A stretch of 64,000 bases of DNA from Dromaius novaehollandiae (Eukaryota > Chordata > Aves > Casuariiformes > Dromaiidae), in NCBI RefSeq assembly GCF_036370855.1, contig NC_088110.1, positions 20,207,501-20,271,500 on the forward strand, given 5' to 3'. The notes under the pieces were generated by a model. That model was not told the DNA's origin, did not search any database, and saw only the letters and a program-made list of their open reading frames with translations. Of this stretch, positions 1 to 11,720 are shown in pieces. A program made the position numbers and the translations under genes. How positions within the stretch are numbered: position 1 is the stretch's first letter; every line of letters begins with the position of its first letter.

Positions 1-3000
1 AAGAAAGACCAGAGGAGCCTGTGCCCCAGGGCCTTGTGGAAGAACCAGGTGGTCAACAGAAAAAGTACGTGAGCCCAAATAAGACATCATCTCTGCCACA
101 CAGCGGTTAGTGGGGACAGGGTAAAGCTGACCAAAGAGCTGCTGGAAAAGTCTGAGGTACCCAAAAATGTTTGTTAAAGAGTTCTTTGGCCATGGCAGCA
201 TTGGGCAGATTGGGCAACGAAAGATCAGATATAGCAAGCTCCCACGCTGTTGACCAGTCTGCTTGTTGCTCCTCCACTCACCCCTTCTCTGCCTACCAGC
301 ACAAGTAGGCGTTCCTGGGTCCGCCTTTCTTGATCTCCTATCCTCTTCCTCCTCATCGGTGCCCTCGGCCACGTCCCCGGCCACGTCCCTAGCAGGGAAG
401 GGAAAGCTGAAGTTGTAGCTGTGGCTGCTAAGGTGGCACAAAGTCTAGCCAGCTGCTTGCCAGCCAGGTGGCAAGAACAGGTGAAGCTACCTGCTGCTGG
501 ACGTCAGGCGTGCTGAGAGGGACAGCGCGAGTGCCCGAGTTGCGGTCTGGAGAACTTTCTCCCCAAAATTCCCACAGCTTGACAATGATGCTGGCAGCTG
601 AAAGAGAGGTGGACCATGAGATGGAGATGAAAATAGCACATTTAGGGTTTGGTTACCGCTTGTGAAACGGAGGACAACTTCTGCTTCCCAATACGTGTCC
701 CACAGTCTCACACCGGGGTGGCAGAAGCACGAGAACGCATAGGCTGTCCTCCCCGGCTGTGAACGCACCTTGACGAGCGGTCACGCCCTGATGTTTCTCA
801 CTGCAGAAGTCATGACACATGGGAAAACAAAAGCTGGATGTATGAACATGTTTTTCATCAAAGCTGTTACCTAGAATGTTTTTGGCGTCAAACCTTCTGT
901 GAGATAAATCCATTTAGGTAGAAAAGCCAAATGTTCCCCTTGTAATGGGATTTAAATGAATTATGACCACTTACATTTAAAAGATTTATGTTGAAACCCC
1001 CAGGTGGAAAGGCCCAGAAGACCAAAGCTGTCTCCCAGGCCTGCATTAGTGTACTTTGTGCTGGCTTGTGTGAAAACCTCATATTGGTATTGGGCATAAA
1101 TAAGCCAAGGACATAATTTTTGACTCTCACCAGCCCTCAGATAGTGAAATCACTAAAATTGAGACTTGGTCTCTTCCTCACTGAAAAAAAGCCCAAGAAA
1201 AGTCCAGCACAGCTATCCCCTTCTATAATCCTGCAGGCAAAAGTTGGCCACACAGTCCCGAAGTCATCCTTCAGCAAGCGGAGGGGAAGCGAGGACCACA
1301 AGAGCTGCATGTGATGGATGTGCTAGATAGACGTCGCAAAGATATGTAGCCACAGCTACGGCTGATACGTATAATTACGTAAAGAAGCCAGCGAATATAA
1401 AGCATGAGAAAGTTCTACCGTTACGAGCATGTTTATGGGCTAGGAATATTATTTACCACTCTTACTTGCATTAGAGCAGCTTACCTCTATTAAAATCCCT
1501 TTGGAAATGGTAGGACAGAGCCTGCCACGCAGCTCACACTGTGTAGCGTTTCCTTTTCCAGCTACTCTGAATTCGGAAGCATGGCAGAATCTGACCTTGT
1601 GTAAGAATTTAAGATTTTCTACTAATTCTTATTTTTTAAATATACTGATTTTTTACTAGCTTAAGTCTCTCTTCCCTCTCCCCCACCAAAACCAGGCGGA
1701 TAAGCAGAATGTGATATAATTTGTAGACGAAGCCTCCAGGTAATATACAGATAATAAAGAGGTAGACGGGTACGGCTTTGCTACAGGGAGCTGCATAAAA
1801 TAGGCCATCCCAACCCTGTGTTTGCATGAGTTTCTACGAGAGCCGGTGGCAGACTTCAGCAGCCCTCGGGCCAGATGGCCAGAGGAAGACGGAGTCCGCC
1901 TCACAGGGACACTCACCGAGCTCAGCCCCCGCTCTGCTAGGCAGCGTGTGGAAACCTCCAAAGGTAGGATTTTCCCGAGATTCACCATTAGTCACAAGCA
2001 GTAAATTGCCTATGAAGGCTGATAAGCGTGAGGGATGCTCATCTCATCCCTGCGCCGTCACGGAGATCATCAGAGAGGGATGCTGCGTTAGCCGCGAGCA
2101 GGTACTCGGCTGTGCGCCGTTTCCCCAGGCCTGGCACCGAGGGCCTGGATTTCCCCAAGCAAAAATTGAAGCACATCACGCTATGCTGAAGGGGCATGGG
2201 AGGAATATTAGACGCGGCCTCTCAGGAGAGGTAGGATGGGAGAAGGATTTCAGCAATAAATTAAATGCTACTGGCAGGGTAAATGAATAAATAAATAAAA
2301 GCTGGGTGCAGCTACATTGAGGGTCTTCTGGAAGAGGCTCAGGCAGCACCAGCCCCGTCTCTCCCCAGGGGTGGGAAGCGGAGTTTCGCTTTGGGAGCTC
2401 AGGTGAGCGATATTGCCCAGCAAGCCCCCATGACTCACAGATCTATCACCTCCATCCCTTATCAACCTCATCCTAGACGAATTTTTCCTTTTAAAATCCT
2501 TTTCAGAACTTAATGCCAGGGAATGTCATCCCTTCTGCAGGCTGCAGAGTTTTCCATGAGAAAAACAAGGGAAAGCAGCTCTCTGGCAGCCGAGCGTGGG
2601 GCATCAGCACCATCCCGCAGGCACGTGGCCCCGGCCGGGGGCTCAGCTCAAACCGAGGGGCTCCAAAGCTGCCCGGGGTTCTCAGTGAGGCGCCCGGGGC
2701 AAACCCAGCCTGCGGAGCCTGCGGATATAACGGGAATGAATGAGGCTTAGCTTGGGAAAATGCAGGCAAAGTTTGCAGAGAGAGAGACTCAGTACAAAAT
2801 GTGCTACAAGGATGCAAACCCTTCGTGTTAGCGCTTTGTATTCACTACTTTGCCAATAGCATCTTCACCACCACGGCCTCCTAAGGTGCTATTTTTGGGC
2901 AAAGATCAAACAAGACACGCTGTTGTCTCATTCCTTTTTTTTTTTTTTTTTTTTTTTTTTACAGTCTGTGAAACTTAGGGTAATAAAGAAATGCACATAA

Positions 3001-3400
3001 ACTATAAGCAGCAAATTAGGCAAAGGCAGCAGTGTTGCTGTTCACGTGCATGCTGAGTGGGGCGCAGGAGCTGCAGGTTTCCGCGCGGCTGCACAGAAAT
3101 CTTGCTACTTTTAGGAAAAAGTGGAAAATCCTGTGATTAAATGCACTGCAAGATTCCCCACAGTCCCCAACAACCAGGAACCGAATACCTGGGAAAAATA
3201 TCTATTCCACTTACACATACAGCTAGCTATCGAAACAGAAAATGCCTTTTTCATTTCACGAGCTCAAACCAGCCGCTGCAGAGAGCACTGAAGCAGCGAG
3301 CCCATGCAGTCGCCGCCGCTCCAGCAGCAAACTGATTGTGCATGCGGCTGGTGGCAGCGCTGCTGGTTCCTGCCGGCTCAGTCCAGGGCTTGTGCTCCAC
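1..3400. other. Left flank, no gene recognised
   Basis: No reading frame here resembles a known protein. The ORFs are short, overlap on both strands and lack splice context. The first 110 bases are open in frame 3 from the window edge to a TAG at 108-110, which could be the tail of an exon or chance. A GC-rich patch lies at about 2560-2720, and a run of 26 T at 2935-2960 is followed by ACAG. The rest appears to be unique intergenic DNA upstream of the NAT cluster. Confidence 0.5.
2935..2960. repeat. Poly(T) tract of 26 bases
   Basis: An uninterrupted run of 26 T is followed directly by ACAG. It could be the poly(A) tail of a minus-strand retroposed sequence, a microsatellite, or the pyrimidine tract of a plus-strand splice acceptor. 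No retroposon body is recognisable beside it, so the origin is left open. Confidence 0.8.
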
Positions 3401-3419
3401 CCTTGTTGTGTTTTTTTTT

Positions 3420-3624
3420 TTTTTCCTTTCAGCTTTTGCAATCTGACAGAGGAGAGCGAAAGCAACTTGAGGGGAAAAGACATTCCCCCGAAGAGGAGCC
3501 GGAGGGCAGGTCCCGGTCCCCGTCCGCGCTAGGTGCGGGACACGCAGCCACGCCACTTGCTTTAGCCTAAAAAAGCCCCCAAACAAACCCAGGGGAGACA
3601 TTTGCCGTTGAAGTGATTTTGCAG
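3420..3624 (+). promoter_or_regulatory. Candidate promoter and untranslated first exon of NAT copy A
   Basis: A CpG-rich stretch (about 3480-3860) contains a near-consensus 5' splice site, CAG|GTAAGA, with its GT at 3625-3626. The matching acceptor (TTCTTCCAG) ends at 5092, seven bases before the NAT start codon. Vertebrate NAT genes typically carry the whole coding region in one exon preceded by untranslated exons, which fits this layout. The 5' limit of the exon is a guess, and no TATA box was identified. The inference rests on the donor, the acceptor and the GC composition only. Confidence 0.35.
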
Positions 3625-5092
3625 GTAAGACGCTTTCTTAAAGCCAGCGTTTTGACAGGCGAGCACTTCCTAAACAGGAAGTTAAATACGTGCTAAGGCG
3701 AAACCCTGCGGGAAATGGCTCGGTTGCCGGAGAGCAGAGCGCGACGCGGGCGGGCGCGTTCGCGGCCGCGCAGCAGAGCTGCTGGTGTGTTTGCTGGGTT
3801 ATCAGCCGCCAGCAGATCAGGCACTCGCGGCAGCTGACTTATTGCAGATACCGCTGTTGGGAGGGCATCCGAAACCGGCACAAGAGACGGACGGCCAGAC
3901 CAAAAAAACCGCTGCACCAATAAGGTTCTTCCTTTAAACAGGAGTTAATACATTTTTTTTCCCTGCTTCTGCCAAAACAGAGAAGGGGAAGAGGTCACGA
4001 CCGCTGAGGCTGGTTTAAAGTTTCGCACGGCAAGAACGGCACTTCTGAAAAAAAATTCATCTGTAAAAATAAATGAAGTCATTGTTCTGGTGCTGTGGGG
4101 AAAAGCTTGGAAACCAGCCAAAAACCAAAAAACGAGACTCCCCGGGAGAATAACGTGGTACACTTGCCCCGAGGGTCGCTCAGCCAGCCTGCATCTTGTG
4201 GATGTGCTGCTGGCCCTGATGCAATCGTTACAGATTTCTGAACATTTGTAGCCTAAATTTTGGGAAATGGGGGTTGCCAAACTGGCAACACTTTCTGCTT
4301 GTGCCAGGAAATCGTACGAAGTGAATCTTTGTATTTTCATTGCTTCTGGTATATACTGAAAGCATCCATCCCAAATCCCCAGGCAGTTTGGTGTGTGCCA
4401 TTTTTCACTATAGGGATAATTTAATCCTGTCTATCTTGACTGTTTCTTGTAATTTTAACTTAAGATGCATAAACGGGTACTTAAGAGCATTTTTGGGATC
4501 TCTTGGACCGATAACCTATAGAGCAGAGCTCCGTGCTCAGAGCTGTCTGAAATCTCGCGGCACCTGGATAGGACCAACCAGCTCCCCGGGAGCGTGAAAA
4601 TCCCGTTTCCCGCGGCCCCGTGACGGGCTGGGAAGGCCAGGGTGGCTTTCGGCGCAAGCCGGAGCAGGTGAGGAAGGAAATCCCGAGGCAGGCTGGCTTT
4701 AGCCCAGGCGGGGAGGGTTTTTCTGCAGATTCGGCCTCTCTGGGTCGAACCGTGCGTAAATCCCACCACGTCGCAGGTGCCTCCGCTGCTGCATCTCCAG
4801 CGCGGCCCGGTGCTGCTGCCGGCCGCTGAAATGTGCCTAGCACAGCTGGAGCCTCCAGTCGCAGCTGTAAAAGAAACAATTAAAAATAACGTTTGTGCTC
4901 ACCAGCAGCGTCCCCTCGGCTCCTCTCAGTGCTAACACTTATATTCAGCTGGCTTCGGTAGGGCCATTAGTCAGCTCCCGGTCCTCTTCTGAACAGGCTG
5001 CTCGTGTTGATTAGGGCCCATAATAATGAAGGGGGAAGATCCTTCTGTCCCTTCCAATCCACGCTGTTATTTTTTTCTCACCCTTCTTCCAG
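3625..5092 (+). other. Probable 5'-UTR intron of NAT copy A
   Basis: If the donor at 3625 is used, this is the intron leading to the coding exon. Its 3' end has a good pyrimidine tract (5071-5090) and AG at 5091-5092. A second GC-rich patch at about 4540-4830 contains another strong donor, CAG|GTGAGG, with GT at 4668-4669. That could end an alternative first exon about 420 bases upstream of the acceptor. No coding content is seen. Confidence 0.35.
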
Positions 5093-5099
5093 AGGCAGC

Positions 5100-5972
5100 A
5101 TGGACATCAAGGAATATTTTGCCAGAATTTCTTACCAGGGCCCCTGCGACAAACTGGATCTGGAAACCTTAACGGGAATATTCCAGCACCACATCCGCGC
5201 GGTCCCTTTCGAAAACCTCAGCATCCACTGCGGAGAGCGCGTGGAGCTGGACCTGGAGCCGGTGTACCACAAGATCGTGAGGAAGAACCGCGGAGGCTGG
5301 TGCATGGAGAACAACCACCTCTTGTCCTGGGCCCTGAAAACTCTGGGATATGATGTCACCCTTCTGGGATCAAAAGTTTATGTCCCAGAGTATGATGCGT
5401 ACGCTGATGAGATCGATCATCTTCTGCTCAAAGTGGTGCTTCACGGCCAATCCTACATTGTGGACGGAGGTTTTGGGATGGCCTACCAGCTCTGGCAGCC
5501 AATGGAGCTGATTTCGGGGAAAGATCAGCCTCAGACTCCCGGCATCTTTCGCTTCCTGGAAGAAAATGGGATCTGGTACCTCGAGAAAGTAAAAAGGAAA
5601 CAGTATGTCCACAGCCAAAACGTCTCTACTTCTCACAATGAGGAAAAAGAAGTTTGCCGGCGAGTTTATCTCTTTACCCTGCAGCCACGAGACATCGAAG
5701 AATTCAGACCCCGCAACGAGCACCTGCAGACAGCGCCCGGCTCCCTGTTTGTCACCAAGTCCATCTGCAGTCTGCAGACCACCGATGGCATCCGGGCTTT
5801 GGTTGGGTGGAAACTCACGGAGATAAAGTACAACTATAAGGATAATATGGATCTGGTGGAAATCAGAATCCTTGCAGATGAAGAAATAGAGAAAACGCTG
5901 AAAGAGAAATTCAACATAACACTAGACAAGAAATTTGTACCCATCAATACCAGCAGGTTGTCTCTGTTTTAA
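5100..5972 (+). CDS. NAT: Arylamine N-acetyltransferase, copy A (intact, 290 aa)
   Basis: Cytosolic enzyme that transfers acetyl from acetyl-CoA to arylamines, hydrazines and related xenobiotics through a cysteine thioester (ping-pong mechanism). The protein is 290 residues, the usual vertebrate NAT length. The triad is complete: Cys68 in RGGWCMEN (64-71), His107 in IDHLLLKV, and Asp122 in VDGGFG (121-126). The N-terminal signature FQHHIRAVPFENLS spans 28-41. Residues about 170-186 are the variable interdomain segment. The ATG at 5100 was chosen because it matches family length, has a strong context (A at -3, G at +4) and lies seven bases after a splice acceptor. The frame stays open upstream to an ATG at 5004, but that is intronic. 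It is the first of three tandem copies, and residues around 125-129 (FGMAY) keep Phe125 and Tyr129 as in human NAT1. Substrate preference cannot be read from sequence. Confidence 0.97.
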   Translation: MDIKEYFARISYQGPCDKLDLETLTGIFQHHIRAVPFENLSIHCGERVELDLEPVYHKIVRKNRGGWCMENNHLLSWALKTLGYDVTLLGSKVYVPEYDAYADEIDHLLLKVVLHGQSYIVDGGFGMAYQLWQPMELISGKDQPQTPGIFRFLEENGIWYLEKVKRKQYVHSQNVSTSHNEEKEVCRRVYLFTLQPRDIEEFRPRNEHLQTAPGSLFVTKSICSLQTTDGIRALVGWKLTEIKYNYKDNMDLVEIRILADEEIEKTLKEKFNITLDKKFVPINTSRLSLF

Positions 5973-6003
5973 CACACTGCCTGATTTAATTCAGTACGGT
6001 GAT

Positions 6004-6009
6004 ATTAAA
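6004..6009 (+). terminator. Candidate poly(A) signal ATTAAA for NAT copy A
   Basis: ATTAAA, the common variant signal, lies 32 bases after the stop codon, which would give a very short 3' UTR. Canonical AATAAA hexamers also occur at about 7037 and 7267 and could serve longer transcripts. Which one is used cannot be decided from sequence. Confidence 0.35.
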
Positions 6010-7439
6010 TACAATCTTTTCCCCTATTTTTGTCAAGCACTAAAGGTTAGGCTTTCTCTTTCCATCTACCCCAGCGTAAGGCAGAACATATTAGCATGAA
6101 TCTGGAAAAGAAATTGATTTTCACCACTGTTCCTGCATCCCTCCTTGGTTCAGGTACAAATAATTTCCTCCTGGCTCAGTCAAATCACTCCCATTCTCTT
6201 CATGCTTAGCTGGAAGCAGACTCTGCCCATTCCCTTCTCCTTTCATCTCTTAAAAGCTTTTCCCGCTAACCCTGGCGGGGTGGAGAGCCCAGGCAGTATG
6301 TCTTTTTCCTTATTACTTTGCACTGCCACCTGGGGAATACCATACCTGCATCTTAAATGACTACCATATTCTTTTTGAAATTTGATAGCTGGAAAAACAA
6401 AGACATTCAGTGTTCAGTTTGCTACAGCAAGCCGAAGTCTGTCCTCTTTTGCCCCTACATTCCTAACACCCTTCGTGCGGTAACCACCCAGCTCCACACT
6501 TAGGACATACGTGGTGAATACTCAGAGTGGCTGTTTATGGCCTAAAACTGTTGATCAGAAACATCTGGAGAAAATTTGGTCTCGTTTCTGATGTTACACA
6601 ACTCCCACCCACCTGATGTATCCAAAAAGCAGTAATTCTGCGCTCACTTTGGATGTGAAGCGTCTCCCACGCAGCCCGTTTGCTAAATCCAGCAGTGTCC
6701 TGCTGGGAATACGTCCGCTGCTCACGGGGGTGTTCCCGCTACTCTGAATATCACTGCACGTTAATTACTGTGGCTGAATGCAAATTCGTGCATGGAAGGA
6801 TTTTTCCAAAACATATCTGTTCTACTGAAGATGTGTTTGCAGTGATACTAATTATATTGATATAAGGAGAAAAGATAAATCTTAATCAGATACCTAAAGG
6901 CTAACATTTTTAGTATGAGAAATTGCTCAAATGTAATCATATTGCCCTTTGAGATGATGCTTGATGTTGCTTTATGTACAAATCACAGAAGCATTACAAC
7001 TATGCACTTACTTATAATTAAGCAAATTACAATTCAATAAAAGAAATCAAGTGTTGTGAACTGCAAGTATTCCGCTGTTTCTTTCCCCCAAACTACAATT
7101 TCTTCCAAAGTAAAAGTTTTCAATATGTTCTTCATTAATCACTGCAGTTGTCCTGATTATATGTTTTGTAGATAAGGCTTTTTAAAATAGAACAGCCTCA
7201 CCGTCCCTTTTTTATTTTGTTACACAATGTATGTGGCTTTCTATAACTAGCAATTTATGTGCTAGTTAATAAAAGGCGCTGCTATTCTCCACGCTCAGAA
7301 TATATTTCCCAGCGACACAGTAAGTCCCCCGAATCCCCCTCCTCCTGGCATCAAACACATCCATATGTGCTTGGCTGCATGTGTGCAAGAGCCGCTTATA
7401 GCAAACCAGGCTCTCCCCCTGCCTAGGGTGGGAGGAAAT

Positions 7440-8110
7440 TAAATGTTAACGGTGACCTGTGGCCGGTTGCGGAGGAAACTGGGGCTCCGTATAGTGTGAC
7501 CAGGAGCTTTCAACCCCGATGGGCAGCGGGAATTGTCCCAGGACCTGGCTCGTAGCGGGAGGGTGCGAAAGCCGTGGCCTTTGGCACTTCAGCAGCCGCA
7601 GGGCGCTGGAATAGCTGCACAAACCCTGTCGCACTTATTGTCACGGCAGTGTGTCGCGAGCAGGGGCCAAAACGCCCGGCCAGGCCTTGGAAGACGCGGG
7701 CAGGAGGGGATCGCGCGGCAGCTGGTACGGCCGCGAGCTCGCAGGTGGCTCGTGGGTAGCTGGTTATGTCTATCGGCCAGACATTCAACAGGTGAAGGGA
7801 AAACAATAATTAAAGAAAATGCCTTTCTTTCAGCTGACCCATGGCCCTGAGCCCCTGCCCCGGCCGCTCTTCTCCCCGCTCCGCAGCCCAGCTCGGCGCT
7901 GCTGGTGCTAGCAGCCCCCCGCCTCCGCCCAGCGCACGCAGGGAGACGGACTGTACCGCGGAGCGAGCGCACGAAGCTGGCAGCTGGAAGGGGAAAAAGA
8001 GTCCCTCCATCTCAGATTTCACTCGTTTGCTTTCTTCTTATCATTAACTCGGGAGGCAAATTCTTAAAGGCACCGCAGGCCGCTCCCTGGGAGCAGCGTC
8101 CTCGCTGAGG
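7440..8110. promoter_or_regulatory. CpG-rich patch, possible promoter
   Basis: CpG dinucleotides are dense here compared with the AT-rich flanks, with several GCGC and CCGG sites. It lies 3.6 kb upstream of the broken NAT copy B and 1.5 kb downstream of copy A. A promoter for copy B, or an orphan relic of one, is an inference from position. No TATA box or paired splice donor was established. Confidence 0.25.
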
Positions 8111-11100
8111 ACGGACGAGGCTTGAAGCCCAGGGGCTTGGGCAGCTCAGTGCCTTCCGAAACCTGGCCTTGCTGCTTTGGGGCTTCGGTGTCAGCCGCGA
8201 GCAACAGCCCAGGGCCGGTGCTTAACTCAACAGCTGCCACCCGCTGCTGGTAGATCGATGTCTTCTTTGGCTTGAATGAGCAGCGCTCAGCCGTAAGTAG
8301 CTTCCCGCAGGCCGCACCAGCGTCAGCGACGCAAACTGCGTCATCGAAAGTTGCCCTGTTGTTTTGCTGCTTCAGGGGATCAAAAAACCAAGCTGCCCCC
8401 GCAGAGACCTGCTGCGGGCAAGGCTATAACCGCTTTCAGAAGCTGCTCGCGCTCCCCGAACTGTATTTCTCCCGTGTCTTCCTGGAGGGCTTTGGTTCTC
8501 CACCAGCAACACGGGAGGTTTAAGTCTCCTCGATACTGTAAGCTCTTTGGGGAACAGCTTGGCTTCCAGCTCTTTTTACAGGACCTAACGTGATGAATTG
8601 CATGACTGCTTCTTTTTTTTCCATGCATGATGCCATTACAAATAAAATAATAAAGCCATCACGACAGAAAATGTTATAAAAGAAAAAACAACTACCTCTT
8701 CTCCTGGATCTGCTGGAGGCTAATGTCCCTTGGGCCAGGCAGTGAAAGGGAACCTGGATCTTTAAGAGCAGAGTTCCCAGCACAAACATTCCTGGGAGCT
8801 CCGAGCAATCCCGCACGGAAAGCCTGACACTCACTGGCTTGCAGTTAAGTCCCCAAGGGTCCAGTTTTTAACTTCATCTTGCCGACATGGGTCAGGTGGC
8901 TTGGAAAAGCCTGTCACGTATGTCTGCATTGCCTGTGCTCAGCCCTGGGGGCACGTTAGCAAAGGAGAAACTACCACCCCCAGGGCCAACACCGCGAGCT
9001 GCAGCACGAGGACCTTGTCCAAGTACAAAGAGCAAGTGCCCAAGACTTAAACTTCCCCATTTACGCTGAGGCAGAGGGTTTGAAAAACCCAGCTCCTGAC
9101 TCGCATGCAGTGGAGCTTAAAACCGAACAAGCTGTGTAGGCACGTGCAGGGAAGCCTACCGTGGAAGTCCCTCGTGAGTTCTGGCGGCGGGGAACCATTT
9201 CTGCTGTTCGTTCTGATTGTGAAAAGACGCAGTTATCCCCAGGGACGTTTGCCGACAGGCAGAACCAACGTCTGAATCTTGCTGCCCACCAAGCTGATCC
9301 TATGAACGTGCATGAACGCTGAACGAAGCTCGGCTGCCGTGGGAGCAAAAATTAACACGACCGAGATCTGCATGGGAGCTCGGATACTTGGCAGCCCAGC
9401 TTTGGCATGCAGACCATCCCGCACGTGTGGGCTTGCTCCCTGTTACAGGACTATCACTAACGCGGGAGGAACAACCGCGCGGAGCAGCCCGAACCGTGAC
9501 GAGAAGACAAGCTGCCTCCAGGAAGCTCAGGGAGCAGAGCCCGTGGTTTGCACCGTTGCTGTCTGTCTGTGGTCACTATAGATTTACCATACTTGACCCC
9601 CTTGAAGTATCAGTTGAGATCCGAACCCATCTGGTCAGCCACCACGAGACTCTCTACTATGACGATTTAAAATCGATGAAGCCAGAGGAAGGGCAGCAGG
9701 GGAAAGCGAGGCACGGGCTGCGACTTCTCTCCTGCAGCCTCGCTCCGTGCCCCACGTCGCAGCCCACACCCACGTGGGCTCCCACCACGGCACCCAGGGC
9801 TTCGCGCCCGGGAAGAGCATGGCACTGGCTGGTTTTTCATGGTGCTTTTCCCATGGAGGTGTTTTATGGGGCTGGAACCTGTCTTTTGCCAAGGCTTTCG
9901 CTGGCCCCGAGGGGGAAATGACAGGCTCTTGTCTCGAAGCCAACTCCAGGCTTGCAAGGTCCACCAGGCTGACGGAGTTGGTGACTCCCTTCCCGGGCAC
10001 GGAGGTTTAGCTTGACACCGTCACGGTAGAGACGTTTTTACCCAGTTATGCAGAACGGCTGAAAATGGGAACCGTACGGGAAGGGTGGCAGGGTGGCAGA
10101 GCGCCGCGGCTTGCAGGGACGCGCGTGCCCGACCGCCGGGGAGGGAGGACGGGCTTCCCGCAAGCACCGTTACCAAGGAGACCCTGCCCTTGTCCTGAAA
10201 AGAGATGGGAAAAAAGCACGAAATGCAGTATCAAAGACGCATTACTGTGTTTTCATGTAGTCCCTTTGGTTCTTTTGAAGTGAAAATGTTTATTTCTTAC
10301 TCCCTTAGTGGGGCAGTCCTCTATTTTCTTACATTTTCCTGTGTTTTTGCTTCACACAGACTGAATCCTGCTCCTAGCGCCAGTCAGAAACAGTACAATG
10401 AAGCCAAGTGAGTTACGCACTGACATTGAATTTGGGGTGAAAGTCTGGAGATTAGGTCATCTGATGTGCCCACCTGCCGGGGCGGGGGTTTCTGCCGAGC
10501 TGTCCGAGGTGGGATCTCCCAAAGCGCTGGGCACTCGCGCGGCTGCTTGTGGGCAAATCGAGCTAAACTCCGGGTCGTTTCCGCCGGAGCAGCTGGGCCA
10601 GTGCCGAGACCGCTAGCGGCAAAGTCATTTCTCCTATGTCATCTACAGCGAGTTGCTTTTCGGAAAATCCTCCCGGGGAATGTGGGATCAGTTTCAAGGA
10701 GCAAGAAATCTCCAGACTTTTCAGAAATTAATACAGTCCTTAGCAGATTGTGAACAGTTGTGGAAAAAAATCCTTGCATGGAAAAATGCCAAATTAAATC
10801 TAAATTAAGGGCAAAACAAATCCTTGCAGATACCAGATGAGTCAGTGGATTAGAAATGTTATTGGGAGCCTTTTGCATCTTGGCCACACCGTCAGTAGCA
10901 AGGAGAGTCACTTTCTGCTAATGAAGAGAAGGAGATCAGGGACATGACACAAAATATGTCCAATTTCAGCTCAAACTGCCACCTTTGGTTTGTAAAAGAC
11001 AAAACAGAAAACCACCAAATATGCCTTGAATATATTCTTAATAATTATCAATTCCTCTGACCCTTGAATTAGAAAAATTAACAGTCCTTTTTCATCAACA

Positions 11101-11720
11101 GCCAAGGTCAAAGCTCTGCCTGAACTCAACAGGGAAACTGAAGAGATTATGAAAACAACAATCTACTTCACATGACAGCTTGTCTAAAACAGTGACACAC
11201 TGAGAAGTTAATCCCCGTTAGCTAAAGCTGTGAACGTAAAACCTTCTAGTTAAATTACCTGTGTGAGAAGTAAAGAATTCCTTACCTGGTACTGTAAGAA
11301 GAAACAGTAAGAAATCGTTGTGACTTTTGTTCCAGTATAGTCTAACAACTTGTCCACAGACCTGTTGTTTGGCAGTTTTATAATTTTTTTGTCACCTGTC
11401 GTCACGCCAAAGATTCTGCTGTGCCAAGCGCTGTAGGTGCCTATGACACGGAGAGCCTCTTGGGTTGAAGAAATTTTTGGAGAGAGAAGGCACTATTCTC
11501 ACCTGCTCCTATCCTTATCTCCTTTTTTTAAGAAATACAGATGATACTGGCAGCCCTAGACTGTTCTCATCTGCTATCAAGGGCAAAGGTTTCTTTCAAA
11601 TATTAGGCAAAAAGCACAGGGTACCTTTGCAGGCTGGTTAACCGGCGCTACAGAAATAGGAGTGAATCTCTTGAGAGCCATCCAACAGTAACCAGCTCTT
11701 TTTCTGCTCAGACAGGCAAA

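Larger units (their letters stand above)
5973..11709. other. Spacer between NAT copies A and B
   Basis: No protein-coding gene is recognised. The left part (6.0-7.3 kb) is AT-rich and includes the possible 3' UTR of copy A. CpG-rich patches lie at about 7440-8110 and, more scattered, at 9180-10620. They could be the promoter or first exons of copy B, or remains of them, but no donor could be paired with the copy B acceptor with confidence. The many short ORFs on both strands in the GC-rich patches look like composition artefacts. Confidence 0.5.

Noticed and set aside
1-110. Open frame from the left edge to a TAG, possibly an exon end
   Set aside because: Only 35 codons, no recognised family, and the start lies outside the window; not enough to call a gene.
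5004-5099. Upstream in-frame ATG that would extend NAT copy A to 322 residues
   Set aside because: The extension crosses a clear pyrimidine tract and splice acceptor at 5091-5092 and has no counterpart in copies B and C or in the family, whose length is 290.
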